Assembly: GCF_024666615.1 (NCBI RefSeq)
Contig: NZ_CP088297.1
Coordinates: forward strand, 1,612,001 to 1,676,000
DNA: 64,000 nucleotides
Source: Aquabacterium sp. J223
GTDB taxonomy: Bacteria > Pseudomonadota > Gammaproteobacteria > Burkholderiales > Burkholderiaceae_C
Direction of reading: 5' to 3'
Positions 9,102 to 21,865 of the stretch are shown piece by piece. Below the pieces are notes generated by a model, which saw only the letters and a program-made list of their open reading frames with translations, was not told the origin of the DNA and made no database searches. The position numbers and the translations under genes were made by a program. Each line of letters starts with the position of its first letter. Positions within the stretch are counted from its first letter, which is position 1.

Positions 9102-9821
9102 ATGAGCCCGACCCGCCCGACCCGCGCCGCCGAATGGATCCGCCTGCCGTCGTCCGACGGCGGTGCCTTCGACGCCTACCTCGCCTTGCCGCCGGCCGGC
9201 ACCGGCCCGGGCCTGGTGCTGTTCCAGGAGATCTTCGGCGTCAACGAGCACATCCGCGCGGTGGCCGAGCAGTACGCGCTGGACGGTTTCGTCGTGCTGG
9301 CGCCGGACATCTTCTGGCGCCAGCAGCCGCGGGTCGAACTGGGCTACGACGGCGAAGACCGCAACCGGGCGATGTCGATGATGAAGGCGCTGCAGCCGCA
9401 ACAGCTGATGGCCGACGTGCGCGACAGCGTCGCCGCGCTGCGCGCACGGCCCGAGGCGGCCGGGCGCAAGGTGGGCGCCATCGGTTACTGCCTGGGCGGC
9501 CGGCTGGCCTTCGGCGCCGCGGCCACCACCGACGTCGACGCCGCGGTGGCCTACTACGGCGGCGGCATCCACGACCAGCTGGACAAGGCCGCGGGCATCA
9601 CCGCGCCGATGCAGTTCCACTACGCCGAGCAGGACGACAACATCCCGCTGTCCGCGGTGGAGAAGGTGCGGCAGGCGTTCGCCGGCAAGCCCGCCGAGGT
9701 CTTCGTCTACCCCGGCGCGCACCACGGCTTCAACTGCTGGGCGCGCGGCAGCTACCACCCGGCCAGCGCCGCCCTGGCGCACGGCCGCAGCCTGGCCTTC
9801 CTGGCCGAGCGGCTGTTCTGA
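9102..9821 (+). CDS. Dienelactone hydrolase family protein
   Basis: A 239-residue alpha/beta hydrolase of the dienelactone hydrolase family, at normal length. The catalytic Cys is at about 130 in GYCLGG, with Asp near 179 (EQDDNIP) and His near 208 (GAHHGFNC). The family Glu near 43 (FQEIFGVN), which positions the Cys, is kept. Start ATG 9102 has AGGAG ten bases upstream; an upstream in-frame ATG at 9075 is less likely. Members open cyclic esters such as carboxymethylenebutenolide in aromatic degradation. No chloroaromatic genes are nearby, so the true substrate is open. The following LysR gene starts 28 bases later in the same direction. Confidence 0.9.
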   Translation: MSPTRPTRAAEWIRLPSSDGGAFDAYLALPPAGTGPGLVLFQEIFGVNEHIRAVAEQYALDGFVVLAPDIFWRQQPRVELGYDGEDRNRAMSMMKALQPQQLMADVRDSVAALRARPEAAGRKVGAIGYCLGGRLAFGAAATTDVDAAVAYYGGGIHDQLDKAAGITAPMQFHYAEQDDNIPLSAVEKVRQAFAGKPAEVFVYPGAHHGFNCWARGSYHPASAALAHGRSLAFLAERLF

Positions 9822-9849
9822 TGCCGGCGGCCCGGGTGCGCCTGCGGCG

Positions 9850-10749
9850 ATGAACCTGCGCTTCGTCGAGGCGTACTACTGGGCGGTCTCGCTCAACAGC
9901 GTCACGCGGGCGGCGGAGAAGCTGCACATCACCCAGTCCGCGCTGTCCAGCCGCATCGCCGGGCTGGAGGCCGAACTCGGCGCGGCGCTGCTCGACCGGC
10001 GGTCGCGGCAGTTCCGCGTCACCGCCGCCGGGCTGCGCTTCCATGCCTTCGCGCAGCAGCTGCTGACGCTGCAGCGGCAGATCAAGTCCGAGATGGGCGG
10101 TGACGCGCCGGCGGCGCCGGTGCAGCTGCGCATCGGCGCCATCGAGTCGGTGGTGCACAGCTGGCTCACCGGCTGGCTGCAGCAGATGCGCCGCAGCCAC
10201 CCCGACTTCCAGCTCGACCTGACGGTGGAGATGACGCCGGTGCTGACCGACCAGGTGGCGCGCGGCTCGCTGGACCTGGTCTTCGCCGCGCTGCCGGCCG
10301 GCGGCGCCGGCATGCGGGTGCGCCCGCTGCCGGACATGGAGATGAGCTTCGTCGGCCACCGGGCCCTGCACACCCGGCGTCGCTACACGCTGGACGAACT
10401 GGCCGGCTTCGACCTGATGACCTTCCAGCGCGGCTCGCAGCCGCACGTGGCGCTGCTGGAGCTGTTCCGTCGCGCCGGCACCGCGCTGCCGCGGGTGCAT
10501 TCCATCTCCTCCATCTCGGCCATGTCGCAGCTGGTCGAGGGCGGCTTCGGCATCGCCACGCTGCCGCGCGCGGCGGCCGAGCGGCTGGCCCGCCACCTGC
10601 CGCTGAAGACCCTGCGCTGCGACACCGGGCTGACGCCGCTGACCATCTACGCCAGCTTCCGCGACGACCCCGGCTCGGTGGTGGTGCAGTCGGTGCTGGA
10701 CGCCGCCGTGGCCTATGTCGGCACGGACCGGAAGCCATCGAAAAAGTGA
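9850..10749 (+). CDS. LysR-family transcriptional regulator
   Basis: A 299-residue LysR regulator. The winged helix-turn-helix lies at about residues 1-60 ([23 protein letters not shown]), and a periplasmic-binding-protein-like effector domain covers the rest. It is co-directional with, and directly precedes, the D-glutamate cyclase-like gene, the TRAP transporter and the 5-oxoprolinase-type gene, so it is the likely regulator of that cluster; the effector is unknown. Unusually for LysR it is not divergent from its presumed target. Between its stop and the next gene lie 97 bases containing a GAAATTTC palindrome (10762-10769). Confidence 0.92.
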   Translation: MNLRFVEAYYWAVSLNSVTRAAEKLHITQSALSSRIAGLEAELGAALLDRRSRQFRVTAAGLRFHAFAQQLLTLQRQIKSEMGGDAPAAPVQLRIGAIESVVHSWLTGWLQQMRRSHPDFQLDLTVEMTPVLTDQVARGSLDLVFAALPAGGAGMRVRPLPDMEMSFVGHRALHTRRRYTLDELAGFDLMTFQRGSQPHVALLELFRRAGTALPRVHSISSISAMSQLVEGGFGIATLPRAAAERLARHLPLKTLRCDTGLTPLTIYASFRDDPGSVVVQSVLDAAVAYVGTDRKPSKK

Positions 10750-10846
10750 TGAGCTGAGCAAGAAATTTCGCGTTTGGCCCGGCCGGACCGACTTTCCACA
10801 ATGCCGCCACGGACCGCTCCTCCACCGGTTCGAGCAAGGAAGCGGC

Positions 10847-11650
10847 TTGTCCCAGACCCCCGTCCTCGATGAAGCGTCCAGCGGCCTGGCCGTGCGGCAC
10901 GCGGCCCGGCAGGGCCGGCTCACCGGCCACACCAGCGGCCTGGCGCGCGAGCAGGTGCAGGGCAACCTGGTGGTGCTGGCGGCCGCCGACGCCGGCGACT
11001 TCCTGCGCTACTGCCAGCGCAACCCGAAGCCCTGTCCGCTGCTGGCGGTGTCCGAGCCCGGCGACCCCACGCTGCCGACGCTCGGCGCCGACCTCGACCT
11101 CCGCACCGACGTGCCGCGCTACCGCGTCTGGCGCCACGGCGAACTGGTGGCGGAACCGACCGACCTGCGCGCGCTGTGGCGCGACGACCTGGTCAGCTTC
11201 GTCATCGGCTGCTCCTTCAGCTTCGAGCACGCGCTGCTGGCCGCCGGCATCCCGCTGCGCCATGTGCAGCAGGGCCGCAACGTGGCCATGTACCGCACCC
11301 ACGTCGCCACGCAGCGTGCCGGCGCCTTCTTCGGCCCGATGGTGGTCAGCATGCGCCCGCTCAAGGCGGCCGACGCCATCCGCGCAGTGCAGATCACCGG
11401 CCGCACGCCGGAGGTGCACGGCGCGCCGGTGCACCTCGGCGACCCGGCGCTGATCGGCATCGCCGACCTGTCGCGGCCCGACTACGGCGACGCGGTCGAG
11501 GTGATGGCCGACGAGCTACCGGTGTTCTGGGCCTGCGGCGTCACGCCGCAGGCCGCGGTGGCCGCCGCCCGGCCGGCCTTCTGCATCACCCATGCGCCGG
11601 GCGCCATGCTGGTCACCGACCTGCTCAACCGCCGGCTCGGCAGCGCCTGA
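10847..11650 (+). CDS. D-glutamate cyclase-like / DUF1445 (UPF0317) putative hydro-lyase
   Basis: A 267-residue protein of the UPF0317/DUF1445 family, the family now linked to D-glutamate cyclase because the mammalian enzyme DGLUCY carries this domain. Recognisable blocks are the N-terminal [14 protein letters not shown], the central [14 protein letters not shown] near residue 120 and the C-terminal [16 protein letters not shown] start it at the TTG at 10847, which has AAGGAAG just upstream and gives the family N-terminus; no ATG fits. It is followed 48 bases later by a TRAP transporter and then a 5-oxoprolinase-type enzyme. In mammals D-glutamate cyclase and 5-oxoprolinase act on the same pair, D-glutamate and 5-oxo-D-proline, so the context fits. 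Enzymatic activity of bacterial single-domain members is not certain. Confidence 0.8.
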   Translation: MSQTPVLDEASSGLAVRHAARQGRLTGHTSGLAREQVQGNLVVLAAADAGDFLRYCQRNPKPCPLLAVSEPGDPTLPTLGADLDLRTDVPRYRVWRHGELVAEPTDLRALWRDDLVSFVIGCSFSFEHALLAAGIPLRHVQQGRNVAMYRTHVATQRAGAFFGPMVVSMRPLKAADAIRAVQITGRTPEVHGAPVHLGDPALIGIADLSRPDYGDAVEVMADELPVFWACGVTPQAAVAAARPAFCITHAPGAMLVTDLLNRRLGSA

Positions 11651-11698
11651 CCACCGCCGCCGTCTCCCGCCCTGTCCACCTTCCGAAAGGAGTCCGCG

Positions 11699-12670
11699 AT
11701 GAAGAAGCTCTTGTGCGCTGCCCTGGCCCTGGCCGCGACCACCGCCCTGGCCCAGACCCGGTGGGACCTGCCCTCCGGCTACAACGCCAACACCTTCCAG
11801 GTGCAGAACCTGCAATGGTTCGCCGCCGAGGCCGAGAAGGCCAGCGCCGGCAAGCTGAAGATCCAGGTCCACCCCGGCGCCTCGCTGTTCAAGGCCAACG
11901 AGATCAAACGCGCGGTGCAGTCGGGGCAGACCGCCATCGGCGAGTTCATCCTGTCCAGCGCGGCCAACGAGAACCCGCTGTTCGGCGTCGATTCCATCCC
12001 GTTCCTGGCCACCAGCTACGACGAGTCGCGGCGGCTGGACGAGGTCTCGCGCCCGGGGCTGGAGAAGGTGCTGCGCGAGCAGGGGCTGAAGCTGCTCTAC
12101 ACCGTGCCGTGGCCGCCGCAGGGCCTGTACACCGCCAAGCCGGTGGCGTCGATGAGCGACCTCAAGGGCACCAAGATGCGGGCCTACAACCCGGCCACCG
12201 CGCGCATCGCCGAGATCGTCGGCGCGCAGCCGGTGACCATCCAGCTGGCCGAGCTGCCGCAGGGCCTGGCCACCGGCACGGTGCAGAACTTCCTCACCTC
12301 CAGCGCGTCGGGCGTGGACAGCAAGCTGTACGAGCACGTCAAGTATTTCTACGACGTCAACGCCTGGCTGCCGCGCAACGCGGTGGTGGTCAACCAGCGC
12401 GCCTTCGACGGGCTGGACAAGGCGACCCAGGACGCCGTGCTGAAGGTGGCCGCCGACGCCGCCAGGCGCGGCTGGCAGCTCAGCGAGCAGAAGGACGCCG
12501 AGTACATGAAGGAGCTGGCGGCCAAGGGCATGACGGTGGACCTGACCAGCGAGGGCCTGAAGCGCGAGCTGAAGACCATCGGCCAGCGCATGAGCGCCGA
12601 ATGGCTGCAGACCGCCGGCGAAGACGGCCAGCGCGTGCTGTCGGCCTTCTCCGCCGCGGCCCGCAAGTGA
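11699..12670 (+). CDS. TRAP transporter periplasmic solute-binding subunit (DctP type)
   Basis: A 323-residue DctP-family receptor. It starts with a clean Sec signal peptide (MKKLLCAALALAATTALAQ). The mature part has the TRAP helix and Arg-containing segment MRAYNPATARIAE near residue 158, where the conserved Arg normally salt-bridges a ligand carboxylate. The ATG at 11699 has AAAGGAG just upstream. It is the first of three TRAP genes. The ligand is likely a carboxylated compound; given the neighbouring enzymes, 5-oxoproline, D-glutamate or a related lactam is a reasonable guess. Confidence 0.93.
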   Translation: MKKLLCAALALAATTALAQTRWDLPSGYNANTFQVQNLQWFAAEAEKASAGKLKIQVHPGASLFKANEIKRAVQSGQTAIGEFILSSAANENPLFGVDSIPFLATSYDESRRLDEVSRPGLEKVLREQGLKLLYTVPWPPQGLYTAKPVASMSDLKGTKMRAYNPATARIAEIVGAQPVTIQLAELPQGLATGTVQNFLTSSASGVDSKLYEHVKYFYDVNAWLPRNAVVVNQRAFDGLDKATQDAVLKVAADAARRGWQLSEQKDAEYMKELAAKGMTVDLTSEGLKRELKTIGQRMSAEWLQTAGEDGQRVLSAFSAAARK

Positions 12671-13287
12671 GCGCCGCCGCCGCCGCCGCCATGGCCGCCG
12701 ATGCCAGCACCCTGTCGTCGCCGGCGGCGACGTCGGCCCGGCGGGCCGGACGGCTCCGCCGCGGCCTCGACGGGCTGTACGCCGCCGGCGCGGTGGCCGG
12801 GGCGGTGTGCATCGCGCTCATCGCGCTGCTGATGGTCTGGCAGAGCGTGGGCCGGCAGCTCGGCATCGGCACCGGCGCGGTCAACGACCTCGTCGCCTGG
12901 CTGTGCGCCGCGGCCGGCTTCCTGACCATGGCCGGCGCCTTCCGCCATGGCGACTTCGTCCGCGTGTCCCTGCTGCTGGAAACGTTGTCGCCGCCGGCGC
13001 GGCGCCGGGCCGAACTGGCGACGCTCGGCATCGCCGCGGTGTCGGTGGCCTACCTGGCCTGGTGGGCCTGTCGCTTCACGTTCGACAGCTGGCGCTTCAA
13101 GGAGATGGCGCAGGGCCTGCTGCCCATCCCCATCTGGATACCGCAGTCCAGCTTCGCCGCCGGCTCGCTGCTGCTGCTGGTCGCCGTGATCGACGAATGG
13201 GTGGGGGTGGCGCGCGGGTCGATGCCCACCTACGAACGGCTGACGGCCGAGCGGCACGCCGCCGGCGACTTCTCCTCCGACCTCTGA
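12667..13287 (+). CDS. TRAP transporter small permease (DctQ type)
   Basis: A 206-residue membrane protein with four predicted spans, the DctQ architecture: AVAGAVCIALIALLMVW, VAWLCAAAGFLTMAGAF, LATLGIAAVSVAYLAWW and FAAGSLLLLVAVIDEW. I start it at the GTG at 12667, which overlaps the receptor stop as GTGA; an ATG at 12691 is an alternative. The acidic/basic-rich N-terminal 35 residues are longer than usual. Together with the downstream DctM it forms the sodium-coupled membrane unit. Confidence 0.88.
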   Translation: MSAAAAAAMAADASTLSSPAATSARRAGRLRRGLDGLYAAGAVAGAVCIALIALLMVWQSVGRQLGIGTGAVNDLVAWLCAAAGFLTMAGAFRHGDFVRVSLLLETLSPPARRRAELATLGIAAVSVAYLAWWACRFTFDSWRFKEMAQGLLPIPIWIPQSSFAAGSLLLLVAVIDEWVGVARGSMPTYERLTAERHAAGDFSSDL

Positions 13288-13296
13288 AGGACAGTC

Positions 13297-13413
13297 ATGA
13301 GACGCGCTGTGTCGACCATCGCCGGCGGGCCGAGCGCCCGGCCGCTCCCAAGCCGGCCCGCCGTCCCCGCGGGGGATCGAGCGACGTCCCCGTCGGGCGG
13401 GGGGCGGACATGA
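13297..13413 (+). repeat. Translatable intergenic linker element between dctQ-type and dctM-type genes
   Basis: The 122-base gap between the two TRAP membrane genes holds a 38-codon open frame that begins ATGA (AAGGA nine bases upstream) and ends with a TGA overlapping the DctM ATG (ATGA at 13410-13413). Its core GGCCGCTCCCAAG (13340-13352) matches the cores at 34128-34140 and 59002-59015. The element ends in a G-rich tract that can serve as ribosome-binding site for the next gene. I read it as a looser relative of the dispersed linker repeat rather than a gene. TRAP Q and M genes are normally adjacent or overlapping, so an insertion here is odd. Confidence 0.5.
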
Positions 13414-14720
13414 CCATGCTGACGGTCGGGGGCAGCCTGCTGCTGATGATGTGCCTGCTGCTGGGCGGCGGGGTGTGGATCGCCATGACGCTGGCCATCG
13501 TCGGCTGGGTCGGCCAGGCCTTCTTCACCAGCACCCAGCCCGGCATGAACCTGTTCTCGGCGTTCTGGGAATCGAACGCCAGCTGGGAGCTGGCGGCGCT
13601 GCCGCTGTTCATCTGGATGGGCGAGATCCTCTTCCGCTCCCGCTTGAGCGAGGAGATGTTCGAGGGCCTGGCGCCGTGGCTCAACCGCATCCCCGGCCGG
13701 CTGTTCCACACCACGGTGCTGGGCTGCGGCATCTTCGGCTCGGTGTCGGGCTCGTCGGCCGCCACCTGCGCCACCATCTCGAAGGTGGCGCTGCCCGAGC
13801 TGCGCCGCCGCGGCTACGACGAGCGCATCGCGCTCGGCTCGCTGGCCACCGCCGGCACGCTGGGCATCCTCATCCCACCCTCGATCACCATGGTGGTCTA
13901 CGCCGTGGCGGCCGACGCCTCGATCATCCGCGTCTTCCTGGCCGGCTTCCTGCCCGGGCTGCTGCTGATGGGGCTGTTCTCCGGCTACATCGCCTGGTGG
14001 AGCCTGCGCCACCCGCAGCGCATGCCGGCGGCCGAGCCGCCCACCACGCTGGCCGAGAAGCTGCGCCGCTCGCGCCAGCTCATCCCCTGCGCGGCGCTCA
14101 TCGTCTTCATCCTGTGGGCGCTGGTGTCCGGCGTGGCGACGGCCACCGAATGCGCGGCCTTCGGCGTGCTGGGTTCGCTGGTGCTGGCGCTGTGGAGCCG
14201 CTCGCTCAACTGGGCCAGCTTCCGCGCCGGCCTGCTGGGCGCGGCCCGCACCAGCTGCATGATCATGTTCATCCTCGCCGGCGCGGCCTTCCTGACGAAG
14301 ACCATGGCCTTCACCGGCATCCCGCGCGAGCTCGCCGAATGGGTGGGCAGCCTGCACCTGCCGGGCTATGCGCTGATCGCGGTGCTGGTGGTGGTGTACC
14401 TGGTGCTGGGCACCGCGCTGGACGGCATCTCGATGATCGTGCTCACCGCTGCGGTGGTGATGCCGATGGTCCAGCAGGCCGGCTTCGACCTGGTGTGGTT
14501 CGGCATCTTCGTCATCCTGCTGGTGGAGATCGCCGAGGTCACGCCGCCGGTCGGCTTCAACCTCTTCGTGCTGCAGAACATGACGGGCCGGGACAGCAAC
14601 GTCATCGCCCGTGCCGCCATCCCCTTCTTCGGCTGCCTGGTGGTGTGCATCGCGCTCATCACCGCCTTCCCCGCGATCGTGACCGTCGTGCCGGACTGGC
14701 TGATGGGCCCCGCGCGCTGA
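13410..14720 (+). CDS. TRAP transporter large permease (DctM type)
   Basis: A 436-residue polytopic protein of the DctM/IT superfamily, the ion-coupled translocation subunit. Family segments include FIWMGEILFRS, the motif GSVSGSSAATCATISKVALPELRRRGYD near residues 113-140, GTLGILIPPSITM near 150, and the C-terminal IAEVTPPVGFNLFVLQ near 380. About 11-12 membrane spans are visible. The ATG at 13410 overlaps the stop of the preceding linker frame. It is followed 24 bases later by the 5-oxoprolinase-type gene, so transporter and enzyme are likely co-expressed. Confidence 0.93.
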   Translation: MTMLTVGGSLLLMMCLLLGGGVWIAMTLAIVGWVGQAFFTSTQPGMNLFSAFWESNASWELAALPLFIWMGEILFRSRLSEEMFEGLAPWLNRIPGRLFHTTVLGCGIFGSVSGSSAATCATISKVALPELRRRGYDERIALGSLATAGTLGILIPPSITMVVYAVAADASIIRVFLAGFLPGLLLMGLFSGYIAWWSLRHPQRMPAAEPPTTLAEKLRRSRQLIPCAALIVFILWALVSGVATATECAAFGVLGSLVLALWSRSLNWASFRAGLLGAARTSCMIMFILAGAAFLTKTMAFTGIPRELAEWVGSLHLPGYALIAVLVVVYLVLGTALDGISMIVLTAAVVMPMVQQAGFDLVWFGIFVILLVEIAEVTPPVGFNLFVLQNMTGRDSNVIARAAIPFFGCLVVCIALITAFPAIVTVVPDWLMGPAR

Positions 14721-14744
14721 CCGCACCCTTTCCTCCCAATCCCC

Positions 14745-18428
<3,684 letters not shown>

Positions 18429-18438
18429 GCGACGGGCG

Positions 18439-19239
18439 GTGCTGGCGCTGAAGGTGGCCCTGGTCGCCCTGGCGGTGGCCCTGGCGTCCTGGGCCTCGCG
18501 GCGCGGCGGCCATGCCGTCGCGGGGATGATCACCGGCCTGCCGGTGATCGTCGCGCCGCTGATGGCGCTGCTGCTGCTGGACCAGCCGCCGGCGCGGGTG
18601 CAGGCCATCGCCTGGGCGACGCTGGCCTGCCTGCCGGCCACGCTGCTGCACGGCGTCTGCTTCGCCTGGCTGGCGTCGCGCCTGGCCTGGCCGATGTGCC
18701 TGGCGCTGGCGACCGCCGCCTATGCCCTGGCCGCCTGGGTGCTGCAACAGGCGGCGCTGCCCGGCGTGGCGGCGGCCGCGCTGGCGCTGCTGGCGCCGTG
18801 GGCGGCGCCCCACGCCATGCCGGGGCGCGACCTGCCCGCGGCCGCGGCGCCGCTGCTGCCGGCGCGCGAGATCGCCTGGCGGGTGCTGGCCGCGGTGGCC
18901 CTGGCCGCGGCGGTGATGGGCGGCGCCGGGCGGCTGCCGACCGCGGTCAGCGGTGCGCTGGTGGCGCTGCCGATCGCCGGCGCGGTGCTGCCCTGCTTCG
19001 CGCTCGCCCTGCATGGCCCGGCGGCGGCGCAGCGGCTGCTGCACGGCTTCGCCCGCGGGCTGCGGGGCTTCGCCGTCTTCATGCTCGTGATGGCGCTCGG
19101 CCTCGGGCACGCGCCGCCGGCCGTGGTGTGGTCGGCGGCGGTGCTGCTGGCGTGGGCGTCGTCGCCGTTCGGCCGGCCGACGCGGTGGCGCCGAACCCGC
19201 CGGCCAGCGCCTGCCGCAGGTGCGCCACCAGCGCGCTGA
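18439..19239 (+). CDS. Hypothetical polytopic membrane protein
   Basis: A 266-residue Ala/Leu-rich protein with roughly eight membrane spans, starting at a GTG 10 bases after the oxoprolinase stop, so probably part of that operon. I do not recognise a family. It opens LALKVALVALAVALASWA and repeats similar span-loop-span units, suggesting a small permease or exporter. The last 35 residues are Arg/Pro-rich and unlike a natural end. They overlap the 3' end of the convergent LysR gene by about 160 bases, so the true stop may be nearer 19160. Confidence 0.6.
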   Translation: MLALKVALVALAVALASWASRRGGHAVAGMITGLPVIVAPLMALLLLDQPPARVQAIAWATLACLPATLLHGVCFAWLASRLAWPMCLALATAAYALAAWVLQQAALPGVAAAALALLAPWAAPHAMPGRDLPAAAAPLLPAREIAWRVLAAVALAAAVMGGAGRLPTAVSGALVALPIAGAVLPCFALALHGPAAAQRLLHGFARGLRGFAVFMLVMALGLGHAPPAVVWSAAVLLAWASSPFGRPTRWRRTRRPAPAAGAPPAR

Positions 19240-20113
19240 CCGCCCGCGGCACCTGCGCGCCGTAGGGCCGGATGAGGTGCACCGCGTCGCCGAAGAAGCC
19301 CACCGGCGTCCAGTCCGGCAGCAGCTCGACCAGCTCGCCACGGGCCAGGTGCGCGTCGGCGCTGAAGTCGGGCAGCAGCGCGACGCCGAGGCCCTGCAGC
19401 GCGGCCTCGCGCAGCACCTCGCTGTTGTCGGCCTTGAAGCGGCCGGCCACCGGCACACCGAGCCGTTCGCTGCGGCGGCCGCTGCGGCGCTCGAAGAACC
19501 AGGTCGGCACGCCGCCTTCGCGCAGGTAGAGCAGGCAGGTGCGGGTGGCCAGGTCGGCGGGGGCGGCGAGGGCGCCCTCGCGCGCCAGCCAGGCCGGGCT
19601 GGCGACCAGCCGCGACCGGCTGTCGGCCAGCCGCCAGGCGACGTGGCTGTCGGGCACATGGCTGCTGTGCCGCACCGCAAGGTCGAACCCGTCGTGCACC
19701 AGGTTGACCAGGCGGTCGCTCAGCGCCATCTCGACCCGCACCTCCGGCTGTGCGGCCAGGAAGCCGGGCAGCACCGGCGCGATCCACTGCCGGCCCAGCG
19801 CCACCGGCGCCGACAGGCGCACCAGCCCGCGCACGGCGCCGGCGCTGTCGCGGACCGCGCCGAAGGCCTGCTCGATGCGCGCGAAGGGCGCCTGCGTCTC
19901 CTCCACCAGCCGCAGGCCGGCTTCGGTCAGCGCCACCGACCGGGTGCTCCGGCGCACCAGCGGCAGCCCGGCCGCCTGCTCCAGCGCCACCACCCGCTGG
20001 CTGACCGAGGCCTTCGACATGCCCAGCCGCCGGGCGGCCTGGGTGAAGCTGCGGGTCTGCGCCAGCACGGTCAGCAGGTGCAGGTCGGACAGGGGCGCGG
20101 CGGTCTGGGTCAT
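19079..20113 (-). CDS. LysR-family transcriptional regulator, divergent from mmsA
   Basis: A 344-residue reading of a LysR regulator of the AaeR/CrgA-like type, usually about 300 residues. The helix-turn-helix is at residues 10-65 (FTQAARRLGMSKASVSQRVVALEQ), followed by the effector domain. The last 45 residues are an Ala/Thr/Pro/Arg-rich tail that overlaps the convergent membrane-protein gene and probably is not native; the family-like part ends near LRQALAGGFG. Start ATG 20113. It is divergent from mmsA across 101 bases that contain the dyad GTTCA-N6-TGAAC, so it likely controls mmsA and itself. Confidence 0.85.
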   Translation of the reverse strand: MTQTAAPLSDLHLLTVLAQTRSFTQAARRLGMSKASVSQRVVALEQAAGLPLVRRSTRSVALTEAGLRLVEETQAPFARIEQAFGAVRDSAGAVRGLVRLSAPVALGRQWIAPVLPGFLAAQPEVRVEMALSDRLVNLVHDGFDLAVRHSSHVPDSHVAWRLADSRSRLVASPAWLAREGALAAPADLATRTCLLYLREGGVPTWFFERRSGRRSERLGVPVAGRFKADNSEVLREAALQGLGVALLPDFSADAHLARGELVELLPDWTPVGFFGDAVHLIRPYGAQVPRAVSALVAHLRQALAGGFGATASAGRTATTPTPAAPPPTTPRPAARARGRAPSRA

Positions 20114-20121
20114 CGCCCATT

Positions 20122-20137
20122 GTTCATCTTTCTGAAC
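20122..20137. promoter_or_regulatory. Candidate LysR binding dyad between lysR and mmsA
   Basis: Perfect inverted repeat GTTCA (20122-20126), six-base spacer, TGAAC (20133-20137), in the shared intergenic region of a LysR gene and its divergent neighbour. A possible mmsA -10 (TAGACT, 20183-20188) lies downstream and AGGAG at 20204-20208 serves the mmsA ATG. Regulation by the adjacent LysR is inferred. Confidence 0.5.
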
Positions 20138-20214
20138 GGTGAAGCCGCTGCGAACGGCTTCCGCCGCGAGGGGTCCGCTGCCTAGACTGCGCGTCCACAC
20201 CACAGGAGACCGTC

Positions 20215-21756
<1,542 letters not shown>

Positions 21757-21865
21757 CGGCGGCGACGGCGAGGACGGGGGAGGACGGCGGGCGCCACCGC
21801 GGTTCCTCGGGACTTTCGGCGAGGGCGCGCCGGGGCCGGGCTCACTACACTGATCCGCTCGATTC

